59,935 nucleotides of DNA from Flavobacteriaceae bacterium (GTDB lineage Bacteria; Bacteroidota; Bacteroidia; Flavobacteriales; Flavobacteriaceae), in the NCBI GenBank assembly GCA_027081505.1, contig JALWKK010000007.1:1-59935 (forward strand), given 5' to 3'. Both the position numbers and the translations under genes were made by a program. Shown here piece by piece: positions 29,509 to 38,705 of this stretch. How positions within the stretch are numbered: position 1 is the stretch's first letter; the number at the start of each line of letters is the position of its first letter. A model generated the notes under the pieces. That model ran no database searches, was not told where the DNA came from, and saw only the letters and a list, made by a program, of their open reading frames with translations.

Positions 29509-30524
29509 CTACTACTTATTGCTTTATTAATTTTTTTTATCAACGAAGGTCCTTCATATATAAATCCGGTAAAAATTTGTATAAGTGAAGCTCCGGCTTC
29601 AATTTTATCCAGTGCATCTTGAGTCGAATGGATACCGCCTACACCTACAATAGGAAACGCTCCGTTACTTTTTTTGTGAAGATATCTAATTACTTGAGTA
29701 GACTTATCGGCGATAGGTTTTCCGCTTAAGCCGCCCCATTCTTTTTTGTTTTCGGAAAGAAGTCCTTCCCTATTTACTGAAGTATTGGTAGCGATTACAC
29801 CTTCAATTTGAGTTTCTGAAACAATTTCGATAATTTCATCTAACTGAAGCGTATTTAAATCGGGAGCGATTTTTAATAAGATCGGTTTTTGTTTATCAAA
29901 TGTGTTATTCTCTTTTTGAACGGCTTTAATGAGTTCGATTAGATATGCTTTGTCGTTTAATTTAGCGTGGCTGGACACATTCGGGCAACTCACATTTAAC
30001 ACAAAATAATCTACATAAGGATGTAATGCTTTAAAGCAAGTAATGTAATCTTGTGTATAGTTTTCGGGCAAGGTATTGGTATTTTTGCCTATGTTTCCAC
30101 CAATGATTAAATTCTTATTTTTTCTTTTCTTAAGGTTTTTTACTACAGTATCAACTCCTTTATTATTAAATCCCATTCGATTAATAACGGCTTGGTCTTT
30201 TTTTAATCTAAAGAGTCTTTTTTTGGGATTGCCTTGCTGCGGTTTTGGTGTAACAGTACCTATTTCAATAAAACCAAAACCAAAATTGGATAATTCATCA
30301 AATAAAAACGCATTTTTATCAAATCCTGCTGCCAGTCCAACCGGATTGGGAAAAGTAATACCAAATAGCTCTCTTTTCAGTGACGGATTGTTTATTTGAT
30401 ATAAATCTTTTATTAGCCCGCCTAAGCCTATATTGTGCATTGCTTTTAAAAATGAAAAGGTGAAATGATGCACTTTTTCCGGATCAAAAAGAAACAGTAT
30501 GGGTCTGATAAGTATTTTGTACAT
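29505..30524 (-). CDS. pyrD: dihydroorotate dehydrogenase (quinone), class 2
   Basis: About 339 residues from the ATG at 30524 ([21 protein letters not shown]); the longer frame start at 30572 lies inside the upstream hairpin region and is rejected. It has the N-terminal membrane-binding extension of class 2 enzymes, the signatures [15 protein letters not shown] and [23 protein letters not shown], the catalytic serine region VLNVSCPN, and the FMN-binding [13 protein letters not shown] and [17 protein letters not shown]. It oxidises dihydroorotate to orotate for pyrimidine synthesis, passing electrons to quinone. It starts right after a terminator and overlaps lysE. Confidence 0.95.
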   Translation of the reverse strand: MYKILIRPILFLFDPEKVHHFTFSFLKAMHNIGLGGLIKDLYQINNPSLKRELFGITFPNPVGLAAGFDKNAFLFDELSNFGFGFIEIGTVTPKPQQGNPKKRLFRLKKDQAVINRMGFNNKGVDTVVKNLKKRKNKNLIIGGNIGKNTNTLPENYTQDYITCFKALHPYVDYFVLNVSCPNVSSHAKLNDKAYLIELIKAVQKENNTFDKQKPILLKIAPDLNTLQLDEIIEIVSETQIEGVIATNTSVNREGLLSENKKEWGGLSGKPIADKSTQVIRYLHKKSNGAFPIVGVGGIHSTQDALDKIEAGASLIQIFTGFIYEGPSLIKKINKAISSR

Positions 30525-30527
30525 AAC

Positions 30528-30560
30528 AAAAAATGAGGTTGCTAAGTTAGCAACCTCATT
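30528..30560 (-). terminator. strong terminator between the TonB receptor gene and pyrD
   Basis: AATGAGGTTGCTAA (30532-30545) and TTAGCAACCTCATT (30547-30560) form a near-perfect 14-bp inverted repeat, followed on the minus strand by TTTTTTG. It lies 25 bp after the receptor stop and only a few bases before the pyrD ATG. Confidence 0.88.
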
Positions 30561-30584
30561 ATAGATATTCAAAATTAAATGGTT

Positions 30585-33440
30585 TTATTTAATTGTAATA
30601 TTCATTCTGGCGAAAATGAATCTTCCCGCTATACCAAACTGAGTAGATCTACGAGAATAGATAAACCTTCCGCTGGATCTAAATGCAGCGTCAGATTCAT
30701 CGGGATATACATCTAATAAGTTGTTTGCTCCAAGAGTAAAACGCATGTTTTCCGAGAAATTATGAGAGATGCTCAAGTCTGTTACAACTTTACCTGCATA
30801 AATTCTATCTACAGTCGGATCTGTGATATTGGTAGCTTCTTCAACTTCACCGAAATAACTGTTACGCAAAAGTATATTCCACTTTCCGTCGTTAATTGCC
30901 AAATTGTTTGCCAGTGTGCCTTTGGTTCTTGGTACTGCAGCTTCTAAGAAGATTCTGCTGGTATTGTCAAAGAAAGTATCCGATAATTCTGCATTTGCAA
31001 CAGCTTCCGGAATATTAGTGTCTGTAACTTCGGTATTAGAAAATGTAAACGATAGTGTGTTGGTAAGTTTCATATTGGTAGAGACGTTCATTTTGTTTTC
31101 GGCTACAAAATCGATACCCGAAGTTTGTGTGTCAACAGCATTGTTAAAGAATGCCGCTCTACTTGCATTTGCTTGTGCAAATAATGCTGCTAATTCGGCA
31201 TTTCCACCATCATCAAACTGTCCGCTAAGACCTACTCTGTCATTAACTCTTATTGTGTATCCATCTACAGTAAATTTTAGATTTGCAGAAGGTATTTTTG
31301 CAGTAAACCCTAAGGTAAAACCGATAGATGTTTCTTCTTTTAATTCATCTATACCTAAAATTCTTGCTACTCGCGATGTATTAGGAAATATTCCTACTTC
31401 ATTTGGTACACCGTCTACAAAGATAGTAGATGTTGAGTTAAAATGAATTTGTTGTAAGGACGGAGCTCTAAAACCGGTTTGAGCAGAGCCACGAAGATTA
31501 AAATTTTCTGATAGTTTACCTAAAAATGAAAGTTTTCCGTTCAGTGTTCCGCCAAAATCGCTAAAATTTTCGTATCTAATAGCACCTGAAGCTCTAAATC
31601 TTTCAGAAAAATCTGCTTCTACATCGGTATATAAAGCGATAGAATTTCTATAGGCGTTTACTTCATTTTCGGGTTTAAATCCCGGAAAAACTTGAATACC
31701 GCCGGGTCTGGTATTGCCAAAGAAATCGGTTGGCACAACAGAGTTAGGATCTGTCGGGTCGTGTACATTCCCTAGGGTATTGTATTGTGCATACGAAATT
31801 TCTTCGCCCGCAAAAATAGCGTAGTTTTCAACTCGATATTCTGCTCCAAAAGCTAAATTTAGACCGGACATTGTATCTTCAAAAAATTTTGAAAAATCGA
31901 GATTTGTTGTGTTTTCTCCATAAGCAAAACCACCTGAGTCTGCTTCAAATGGAGTTGATTTTTCCATTGAAGCATTTAACGAATTGGATATTCTAAATCT
32001 AAAATTGTTTTGCCCTGTTGTGTTACTAAAGTCAACATTCCAATCGCCAATCTTTCCTTTTATTCCTATTGCGAGAGATTTGTCTTTGATATTTGTATTA
32101 ATTTCAGGTAAAAATCCGTTTATTCTTGCGGGTGTATATGCTCTTGATTGGTAAGGAAGTCTATAAAATCCTGCTGCATTTCCATTTTTAAAACTAAGTC
32201 CTCCAAAGGCATAAGCCTTAAGGTTTTCGCCGAGAGGTAATTCAAAATTACCAAAAAACTGTCCACCTCGTAATCGAGATTGTCCTACTCGCATGTTAAA
32301 GTCTCTTCTTTCCAATCCTCTTGCATTGAGTTCAGCTTCGGTATTATCGGCACTTAAAATATCTTGTAATTCTTCTTTTGTAGCATTGGGGTCTAGATTT
32401 AGCCCTGCCATATTTCCGTAAAGAATAACATCGCTTACGTCGTCATCAAGTAAATTACTAATATCATACCCGTCGTTTGCTGCAACACGCTCTATTGTGT
32501 TGTAAAGGTTAAAAATATCACCTTCCCATTCTTTCATACGGTTTGTATCTCCTCGAAAGTCAAAATTACCTGTAAAATTAATAAAGCCACCGTCTTTACC
32601 CAAAGGCAAACCGTAATTAGCTCCAATATTAATTTTTTCACCATCGATAGAATCATCGTAATTTTCACTAGTAAAATTAGCTCCAGTAGTAGTTGTTAAT
32701 TCTAAAACATTGGTCGCTTTTTTAAGAACAATATTAATTACTCCGGCAATAGCATCTGAACCGTATTGTGCGGCTGCTCCGTCGCGAAGTATTTCTATTC
32801 GTTCTATCGCGTTAGAAGGAATGGTGTTTAAATCGGTTCCTACCGAACCTCTACCAAAAGTTCCGTTTACATTAACTAAAGCCGTTTTATGCCTTCTTTT
32901 TCCATTAATTAAAACCAATACTTGGTCGGGACCTAAACCTCGTAATGATGCAGGTGCAATATGGTCTGTACCATCTGATATAGATTGAGGATTTGAAGTA
33001 AAAGAAGGTGCAACATAATTTAAAATTTCTGTTACCGTTATTTGAGGTGCATTTTTAACAATATCGGTAACATCTAAAACATCTACCGGAACAGCCGAGT
33101 TTAGTGCTGTCCTGCTTGGATTACGCGTTCCTACCAAAACAACCTCGTCTAAAGATACACCGGAAGTTAAAGTAACATCCATAATGGTTCCGGTTACTAC
33201 AACTTCTTTGGTTTCAAACCCAACATAAGAGAACACAAGCGTATCTCCTTGTGATGCCGAAATGCTATATTTACCGTCAAAATCTGTAATAACACCTTCT
33301 GTAGTGCCTTTTATTACCACACTAACTCCGGGTAAAGGTTCGCTTGAATCATCCGTTACAGTTCCGGTTACTTGCTGTGCATTAGCAAAGCTAAATGCAA
33401 ATAGTGCTGCAAGTAAAATTAAAAAGTTTTTTTGTTTCAT
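30585..33440 (-). CDS. TonB-dependent outer membrane receptor
   Basis: 951 residues. A signal peptide (1-21, SFANAQ) is followed by a CarboxypepD_reg-like domain (~22-100, [20 protein letters not shown]), the TonB-box-like [10 protein letters not shown], a plug domain (~115-245, [39 protein letters not shown]) and a 22-strand barrel ending in ...[12 protein letters not shown]. It is not a SusC: there is no partner SusD, and the plug lacks the SusC-type SNGVILITTK pattern. The substrate is unknown. It is divergent from pepT and shares with it a 22-bp palindrome. It could import peptides, iron chelates or a vitamin. Confidence 0.92.
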   Translation of the reverse strand: MKQKNFLILLAALFAFSFANAQQVTGTVTDDSSEPLPGVSVVIKGTTEGVITDFDGKYSISASQGDTLVFSYVGFETKEVVVTGTIMDVTLTSGVSLDEVVLVGTRNPSRTALNSAVPVDVLDVTDIVKNAPQITVTEILNYVAPSFTSNPQSISDGTDHIAPASLRGLGPDQVLVLINGKRRHKTALVNVNGTFGRGSVGTDLNTIPSNAIERIEILRDGAAAQYGSDAIAGVINIVLKKATNVLELTTTTGANFTSENYDDSIDGEKINIGANYGLPLGKDGGFINFTGNFDFRGDTNRMKEWEGDIFNLYNTIERVAANDGYDISNLLDDDVSDVILYGNMAGLNLDPNATKEELQDILSADNTEAELNARGLERRDFNMRVGQSRLRGGQFFGNFELPLGENLKAYAFGGLSFKNGNAAGFYRLPYQSRAYTPARINGFLPEINTNIKDKSLAIGIKGKIGDWNVDFSNTTGQNNFRFRISNSLNASMEKSTPFEADSGGFAYGENTTNLDFSKFFEDTMSGLNLAFGAEYRVENYAIFAGEEISYAQYNTLGNVHDPTDPNSVVPTDFFGNTRPGGIQVFPGFKPENEVNAYRNSIALYTDVEADFSERFRASGAIRYENFSDFGGTLNGKLSFLGKLSENFNLRGSAQTGFRAPSLQQIHFNSTSTIFVDGVPNEVGIFPNTSRVARILGIDELKEETSIGFTLGFTAKIPSANLKFTVDGYTIRVNDRVGLSGQFDDGGNAELAALFAQANASRAAFFNNAVDTQTSGIDFVAENKMNVSTNMKLTNTLSFTFSNTEVTDTNIPEAVANAELSDTFFDNTSRIFLEAAVPRTKGTLANNLAINDGKWNILLRNSYFGEVEEATNITDPTVDRIYAGKVVTDLSISHNFSENMRFTLGANNLLDVYPDESDAAFRSSGRFIYSRRSTQFGIAGRFIFARMNITIK

Positions 33441-33480
33441 AATATATTTTTTAAAAATTAACGGGTGTAAATATACAAAA

Positions 33481-33502
33481 AATATTATGCGCGCATAATA
33501 TT
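33481..33502. promoter_or_regulatory. perfect 22-bp palindrome, probable operator for receptor and pepT
   Basis: Each 11-bp half reads AATATTATGCG toward the centre and the two halves are exact reverse complements. It lies 41 bp from the receptor start and 44 bp from the pepT start. It ends 16 bp before the pepT -7 box and overlaps a TATTTTTTG on the minus strand (33484-33476) that resembles a -7 box for the receptor. A dimeric repressor bound here could control both genes. Confidence 0.65.
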
Positions 33503-33518
33503 AAATTTTTTGTTGTTG

Positions 33519-33526
33519 TATCTTTG
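33519..33526 (+). promoter_or_regulatory. -7 element (TATCTTTG) of pepT
   Basis: TATCTTTG fits TAnnTTTG and lies 19 bp before the preferred pepT ATG at 33546. The more upstream in-frame start at 33510 precedes this box, which is why it is rejected. Confidence 0.6.
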
Positions 33527-33545
33527 TATAAAATATTATAAAATT

Positions 33546-34787
33546 ATGATAGACAAACAACACCTAATAAATCGTTTTGTAAGCTATGTAACGGTTGACA
33601 CCGAAAGCGACCCGAACAGCGATACCACTCCCAGCACAAAAAAACAATGGAATCTTGCTAATAAATTGGTTGAAGAATTAAACAAAATAGGAATGCAAGA
33701 CGTTTCTATAGATGAAAATGCCTATGTCATGGCAACACTTCCCAGTAATATAGATAAGAAAGTACCTACCATAGGATTTATATCGCACTTTGATACTTCG
33801 CCCGATTTTACCGGTGCAAATGTAAAACCTCAAATAGTAGAAAATTATGACGGAAAAGACATTATACTAAACAAAGAGCAAGATATCGTTTTATCACCTT
33901 CATATTTTGAAGATTTATTACTTTATAAAGGGCAAACACTCATTACCACAGACGGCACTACACTGCTAGGTGCAGATGACAAAGCCGGCATTGCCGAAAT
34001 TATTTCTGCGATGGAATACCTTATTAATCATCCCGAAATCAAACACGGAAAAATTAGAGTAGGTTTTACTCCGGATGAAGAAATAGGTCGCGGTGCACAC
34101 AAGTTTGATGTAGAGAAATTTGGAGCCGATTGGGCATACACAATGGATGGAAGCCGAGTAGGCGAATTAGAATATGAAAATTTTAATGCTGCAGGTGCCG
34201 TAGTAACTCTAAAAGGAAAAATCGTACATCCCGGTTACGCCAAAGGTAAAATGATAAACAGTCAATTTTTTGCTTCGGAATATATGAATTTGCTTCCCAA
34301 GAATGAAACTCCCGAAAAAACCGAAGGCAGAGAAGGATTTTATCATCTGTACAGCATTCAAGGTAAGGTAGAAGAGACCAAACTTCAATATATAATACGA
34401 GACCATGATAGAAAAAAATTTGAAGCCCGTAAAAAGTTTATGAAACAACAGGTTGATGCTTTAAACCAAAAATACGGAAGAGAAGTTGCCTCTATCGAAA
34501 TTAAAGATCAATACTATAATATGCGCGAAAAAGTAGAACCTGTTATGCACATTGTAGATATTGCCGAAGAAGCCATAAAAAAAGCCGGCATTACTCCTAT
34601 TATAAAACCCATAAGAGGAGGAACAGACGGGTCTCAATTAAGCTATATGGGTTTACCTTGCCCAAATATATTTGCGGGCGGACATAATTTTCATGGAAGA
34701 TACGAATATGTTCCTGTTGAAAGTATGCAAAAAGCTATTGAGGTAATTGTAACTATTGTTCAACTTACAGCGCAACGTTTTATCTAA
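33546..34787 (+). CDS. pepT: peptidase T (tripeptidase, M20B)
   Basis: 413 residues from the ATG at 33546 ([22 protein letters not shown]). It is a di-zinc aminopeptidase releasing the N-terminal residue of tripeptides in the cytoplasm. Visible metal and catalytic residues are H81 and D83 (SHFDTSPDF), D144 (GADDKAG), E178/E179 (PDEEIGRG), the TMDGS segment, and the C-terminal histidine in GGHNFHG. Length is normal. It is divergent from a TonB receptor with a shared palindrome, which suggests joint control of uptake and cleavage of peptides. Confidence 0.95.
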   Translation: MIDKQHLINRFVSYVTVDTESDPNSDTTPSTKKQWNLANKLVEELNKIGMQDVSIDENAYVMATLPSNIDKKVPTIGFISHFDTSPDFTGANVKPQIVENYDGKDIILNKEQDIVLSPSYFEDLLLYKGQTLITTDGTTLLGADDKAGIAEIISAMEYLINHPEIKHGKIRVGFTPDEEIGRGAHKFDVEKFGADWAYTMDGSRVGELEYENFNAAGAVVTLKGKIVHPGYAKGKMINSQFFASEYMNLLPKNETPEKTEGREGFYHLYSIQGKVEETKLQYIIRDHDRKKFEARKKFMKQQVDALNQKYGREVASIEIKDQYYNMREKVEPVMHIVDIAEEAIKKAGITPIIKPIRGGTDGSQLSYMGLPCPNIFAGGHNFHGRYEYVPVESMQKAIEVIVTIVQLTAQRFI

Positions 34788-34860
34788 TGTCAAACTAACA
34801 TCAAAATACTATAAATCTGCAAGTAAAATTCGTACTTACTTCCTTATTGTATTGTAATGT

Positions 34861-34876
34861 AAAAAAAAAAAAAAAA
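34861..34876 (+). repeat. run of 16 A ending in the start codon of the CDF transporter gene
   Basis: Sixteen consecutive A precede TG, the last A being the first base of the ATG at 34876. Immediately upstream a start-stop pair ATGTAA runs into the tract. The tract occupies the ribosome-entry site, so changes in its length by replication slippage could alter translation. Confidence 0.85.
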
Positions 34877-35664
34877 TGTACAAGACTATATTTGAAATTA
34901 CCAAAATGGATTGTCCTTCCGAGGAAAACTTAATCCGAATTAAATTGAACGACATTTCAAGTATAGCGAGTTTAAACTTTGACATCCCAAACCGAAGACT
35001 TACAGTTTATCATAGCGGAGAAATTGAGCAAATAGAAAAAAGCATTATAGAACTGAATTTAGGCGGAAAAATAATTTCTACCATCCCAACCAAGCAAGCT
35101 GACTTCAATAAAAACACCAACCAAAGAAAACTACTTTGGACGGTACTGATAATTAATTTTGCTTTTTTTATTATAGAAATAACAACCGGTCTTATTTCAA
35201 AATCTATGGGTTTGATTGCCGATAGTTTAGATATGCTTGCAGACAGTTTTGTTTACGGAATTAGTCTTCTTGCCGTCGGTGCAACACAAATAAAGAAGAA
35301 ACGTGTTGCAAAAATTGCAGGATATTTTCAAATAGCACTTGCCGTTATCGGGTTTGTAGAAATTTTAAGAAGGTTTTTTGGTATAGAGAAACTTCCCGAT
35401 TTTTCAACGATGATTATTGTATCGATTTTAGCACTCATTGCAAACGGAATTTGCCTTTATATTTTGCAAAAATCAAAAGGGAAAGAAGAAGCGCACATAA
35501 GAGCAAGTATTATTTTTTCGTCAAACGATATTATTATCAATATAGGAGTACTATTAGCAGGAATTTTAGTCAATTGGTTAAACTCAAATCTACCCGATTT
35601 AATTATTGGAACAACCGTTTTTATTTTGGTAATATATGGAGCTTTGAGAATATTAAAATTGTAA
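34876..35664 (+). CDS. CDF-type cation transporter with N-terminal HMA-like domain
   Basis: 262 residues. The first ~70 form a small HMA-like fold with KMDCPSEE (C13), followed by about six membrane helices. The TM2 metal site reads D119xxxD123 in GLIADSLDMLADS; in the fifth helix D218 (SSND) is kept but the usual histidine four residues before it is F214. The protein ends after the last helix, so the cytoplasmic C-terminal domain of most CDF exporters is missing. It probably exports a divalent metal; which one is unknown. A run of 16 A lies at its start. The gene precedes nhaC with a 90-bp gap. Confidence 0.82.
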   Translation: MYKTIFEITKMDCPSEENLIRIKLNDISSIASLNFDIPNRRLTVYHSGEIEQIEKSIIELNLGGKIISTIPTKQADFNKNTNQRKLLWTVLIINFAFFIIEITTGLISKSMGLIADSLDMLADSFVYGISLLAVGATQIKKKRVAKIAGYFQIALAVIGFVEILRRFFGIEKLPDFSTMIIVSILALIANGICLYILQKSKGKEEAHIRASIIFSSNDIIINIGVLLAGILVNWLNSNLPDLIIGTTVFILVIYGALRILKL

Positions 35665-35754
35665 TAAATTAAATGACGTACCAAAAACCGAAGACTAAAA
35701 ACTTGCAAAGCTCTTTACAAAATCGTAACATTACGGAGTAAAAAAATAAAGAGT

Positions 35755-37239
35755 ATGCAAAGCCAAGAAATAAAACCCGGAAAACCACAAGACGAACACA
35801 TTGTCGAAAACAAAGAGTTAAGTATTTGGGAAGCTCTCATTCCTGTTATAGCACTGGTTGGAATGTTATTTTATAATGTACTGTTTGCTTACGGCGATGA
35901 TGCTTTAAGTGGCAGTAATCAATTTATTTTATTATTGGGTGCTGCCGTTGCAGGCATCGTAGGACACTTTAACAAGGTGAGTGTTAAGCAAATGATGGAA
36001 GAAGTTGCAGAGAATATAAAATCAACAACCGGAGCTATTTTAATATTACTAATGGTAGGTTCGTTAGCCGGCACTTGGCTTATTAGTGGAATTATTCCGA
36101 CAATGATTTACTACGGTTTGCAAATATTAAACCCAACAATCTTTTTAGCCTCATGTGTTATTATTTGTGCAATTATTTCGGTGGCAACCGGAAGCAGTTG
36201 GACGACTTCGGCAACGGTAGGCATAGCACTTATCGGTATTGCCGGTGCCTTGGGAATTTCGTTGGGAATGACTGCCGGTGCTGTTCTTTCCGGAGCGTAT
36301 TTTGGCGATAAAATTTCGCCTATGAGTGACACAACCAACCTTGCTCCGGCAATGGCAGGAACCGATTTATTTACCCATATAAAATATATGTTATACACAA
36401 CCATTCCTACCATTACCATTGCACTACTTGTTTTTATTATCATTGGTCTTAATATAGAACCCGAAGGAGTAGCAGATACATCTGTTATTTTACACGATAT
36501 AAAACAATCTTTTAACATTAACCCTTGGCTTTTTATCGTACCTGTGATAGTGATTTTTTTAATTATCAAAAAGACACCTCCACTCATTGCCTTGATGATA
36601 GGAACTCTTCTCGGTGGAATTGCGGCACTTATTTTTCAACCCGACATAGTTGCTACCATTGGTGGCGGAAAAACTCTAAATGCTACAACAGCTTACAAAG
36701 GAGTTATGAATGCTATTACGATAGAAACAAGTGTGGCAACAGAAAATACGGTATTAAAAGACTTATTTTCTGCCGGAGGAATGAGCGGTATGCTGGGTAC
36801 TATCTGGTTAATTATTTGTGCTATGGTTTTTGGAGGTGTTATGGACGGAATAGGTGCTTTATCAAGAATTAGCAAAGCACTGTTAAAATTATTTCATACC
36901 ACATTCGGACTTTTTGCCAGTACAGTAGCCAGTTGCTTAGCCTTAAATGTTACTGCCAGCGACCAATATTTAGCCATTGTTGTACCCGGCAAAATGTACA
37001 GCAAAGCTTTTAAAGACAAAGGGTTGGCTCCCGAAAATTTAAGTAGAACCCTTGAAGACAGTGGTACTGTAACCTCTGTTTTGGTTCCTTGGAATACTTG
37101 CGGTGCTTATCAAAGCGGCGTTTTAGGTGTGAGTGTAGCTGATTATTTTGTTTATGCTATATTCAACTGGCTAAGCCCGTTTACGACGTTATTATTTGCT
37201 GCTTTCAAAATAAAAATTAGACAACTTACAAGCAAATAG
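35755..37239 (+). CDS. nhaC: Na+/H+ antiporter NhaC
   Basis: 494 residues with about 11-12 membrane helices. NhaC family features include IISVATGSSWTTSATVGIALIG, GAYFGDKISPMSDTTNLAPAMAG (in two parts), and LEDSGTVTSVLVPWNTCGAYQSG. It exchanges internal Na+ for external protons. ATG at 35755 follows a purine-rich leader. It is preceded by the CDF transporter on the same strand and ends 130 bp before the peroxiredoxin gene, which has its own promoter. Confidence 0.94.
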   Translation: MQSQEIKPGKPQDEHIVENKELSIWEALIPVIALVGMLFYNVLFAYGDDALSGSNQFILLLGAAVAGIVGHFNKVSVKQMMEEVAENIKSTTGAILILLMVGSLAGTWLISGIIPTMIYYGLQILNPTIFLASCVIICAIISVATGSSWTTSATVGIALIGIAGALGISLGMTAGAVLSGAYFGDKISPMSDTTNLAPAMAGTDLFTHIKYMLYTTIPTITIALLVFIIIGLNIEPEGVADTSVILHDIKQSFNINPWLFIVPVIVIFLIIKKTPPLIALMIGTLLGGIAALIFQPDIVATIGGGKTLNATTAYKGVMNAITIETSVATENTVLKDLFSAGGMSGMLGTIWLIICAMVFGGVMDGIGALSRISKALLKLFHTTFGLFASTVASCLALNVTASDQYLAIVVPGKMYSKAFKDKGLAPENLSRTLEDSGTVTSVLVPWNTCGAYQSGVLGVSVADYFVYAIFNWLSPFTTLLFAAFKIKIRQLTSK

Positions 37240-37295
37240 AGCCTTACACTATCAATTTTATTGATTGGTATATAAAAAATAAATTAACTCATTCA

Positions 37296-37325
37296 TTGGC
37301 AAATCGGTTTTGTGATGTATTTTTG
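37296..37325 (+). promoter_or_regulatory. promoter of the peroxiredoxin gene (TTG - 19 nt - TATTTTTG)
   Basis: TTG at 37296-37298 and TATTTTTG at 37318-37325 are spaced by 19 nt, the standard Bacteroidota -33/-7 arrangement. It is the best promoter in the window and predicts a leader of about 37 nt. Confidence 0.75.
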
Positions 37326-37368
37326 TATTGAAATAAAAAAGTTGTATAACTAATTAAAATTAAAAAAT

Positions 37369-38007
37369 ATGTCATTTGTAGGAAAAAAATTCCCGAACAT
37401 CACCGTAAAAGCAATGAGCAATATGGGTGATAATTTAAACATCAATGTTTTTGAAGAGGCCGTTAATAACAAGAAAAAAGTATTGTTATTTTGGTATCCT
37501 AAAGATTTTACCTTTGTGTGTCCAACCGAGTTACACGCTTTTCAAGCGGCAATGGATGAGTTTGAAAAAAGAAATACCATAGTAATCGGTGCTTCTTGCG
37601 ATACAGCCGAAGTTCACTTTGCTTGGTTAAACACACCTAAAGACCAAGGAGGAATTGAAGGAATAACCTATCCTATTTTAGCAGATACCAACCGTAACTT
37701 ATCCAGCGTATTAGGTATCTTAAATATTACCGGAGAAGAGTATAACGAAGAACTAGATGCTGTTTTGGTAGAAGGCGACAGTGTTACCTATCGTGCAACA
37801 TATTTAATCGATGAAGAAGGAACCGTTTTCCATGAAGGTATCAACCATATGCCACTTGGAAGAAACGTTCACGATTTTATACGATTAATTGATGCCTACA
37901 CACACGTACAGGAAAAAGGAGAAGTTTGTCCTGCAAACTGGGAAGAAGGCAAAGATGCCATGAAACCTAGTTTAAAAGATACTGCCGAGTACTTAGCTTC
38001 ACACTAA
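37369..38007 (+). CDS. 2-Cys peroxiredoxin (AhpC/Prx1 type)
   Basis: 212 residues. The peroxidatic cysteine is C51 in DFTFVCPTELHAFQ and the resolving cysteine is C187 in GEVCPANW, so this is a typical 2-Cys enzyme that reduces H2O2 and organic peroxides. The GGIEGITYPILAD and YLIDEEGTVFHEGINHMPLGR stretches match the family. It has its own promoter and a strong terminator. The thioredoxin gene next door is a natural electron donor. Confidence 0.95.
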   Translation: MSFVGKKFPNITVKAMSNMGDNLNINVFEEAVNNKKKVLLFWYPKDFTFVCPTELHAFQAAMDEFEKRNTIVIGASCDTAEVHFAWLNTPKDQGGIEGITYPILADTNRNLSSVLGILNITGEEYNEELDAVLVEGDSVTYRATYLIDEEGTVFHEGINHMPLGRNVHDFIRLIDAYTHVQEKGEVCPANWEEGKDAMKPSLKDTAEYLASH

Positions 38008-38019
38008 ATAACAATTCAG

Positions 38020-38068
38020 CCTACTAGGTTTTCTTTTCAACTTAATAATAAACCTAGTAGGTTTTTTT
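38020..38068 (+). terminator. terminator after the peroxiredoxin gene
   Basis: A perfect 12-bp stem CCTACTAGGTTT (38020-38031)/AAACCTAGTAGG (38050-38061) is followed by seven T. It lies 13 bp after the stop and 13 bp before the thioredoxin ATG. Confidence 0.9.
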
Positions 38069-38080
38069 AAAATCTACAAA

Positions 38081-38389
38081 ATGTTACAAGAATTACAACA
38101 AGATAATTTACACGAATTAATTACTGAAAACGAAATTGTAATCGTACAGTATATGGCAACTTGGTGTGGAAACTGCCGTATTATGAAACCTAAATTCAAA
38201 AAATTGGCAAGTGAAAATCCATCTGCAGTTTTTGTATTGGTGGATGCCGAAAAGTTTCCGGAATCTAGAAAACTGGCTAATGTGGATAACCTCCCTACTT
38301 TTGCTACTTTTAAGAACGGAGAATTTGTTAATCAAGTACAAACCAACAAGTTTGAAGTCTTAAAAGAATTGGTAAATGAGGTTCTTTGA
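38081..38389 (+). CDS. thioredoxin family protein
   Basis: 102 residues with the thioredoxin fold and the active site W28-C29-G30-N31-C32 (CGNC rather than the standard CGPC). Other fold marks are FVLVDAEKFPESRKLANVDNLPTF with the cis-proline at LPTF. There is no signal peptide, so it works in the cytoplasm. It follows the peroxiredoxin gene after a terminator and precedes the DUF6952-like gene by 58 bp. The CGNC centre suggests a redox potential somewhat different from housekeeping thioredoxin. Confidence 0.92.
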   Translation: MLQELQQDNLHELITENEIVIVQYMATWCGNCRIMKPKFKKLASENPSAVFVLVDAEKFPESRKLANVDNLPTFATFKNGEFVNQVQTNKFEVLKELVNEVL

Positions 38390-38447
38390 CCCCATAATTC
38401 ACAGATAAAATAATAAAATACTCATACATCAATAAAAACAACTTTAA

Positions 38448-38705
38448 ATGAAGCTACCCGTTATCAAGCATATTACCAACTTTATAGAAGAAAACGATGA
38501 AGATTATGTTATAGAAACAATTGAAACGTTAGAAAATCTTACCGAAGCTAGAGGTATAAGTGATGAAGAAATGGATGTTATTGGTGAGATCATCTCGAAT
38601 ATGTACGGAGCCATTGAAGTTACAAAATTGATAAAAGAAGGCGCCAGTAAAAAAGATGCTTTAAATTCTTTTATGAAACGCGTGCAAGGTTCTATAGATA
38701 CTTAA
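38448..38705 (+). CDS. small conserved protein, DUF6952-like
   Basis: 85 residues, acidic and helical (MKLPVIKHITNFIEENDEDY at the start, NMYGAIEVTKLIKEGASKKDALNSFMKRV near the end, in two parts). I recognise it as a conserved flavobacterial family found next to thioredoxin/peroxiredoxin genes, probably DUF6952. No function is known. Its stop codon overlaps the stop of the convergent TonB receptor gene on the other strand (shared TTAA). Confidence 0.78.
   Translation: MKLPVIKHITNFIEENDEDYVIETIETLENLTEARGISDEEMDVIGEIISNMYGAIEVTKLIKEGASKKDALNSFMKRVQGSIDT

Noticed and set aside
30585-33440. SusC-type receptor of a second polysaccharide locus
   Set aside because: There is no SusD gene next to it and the plug lacks the SusC-specific SNGVILITTK pattern.
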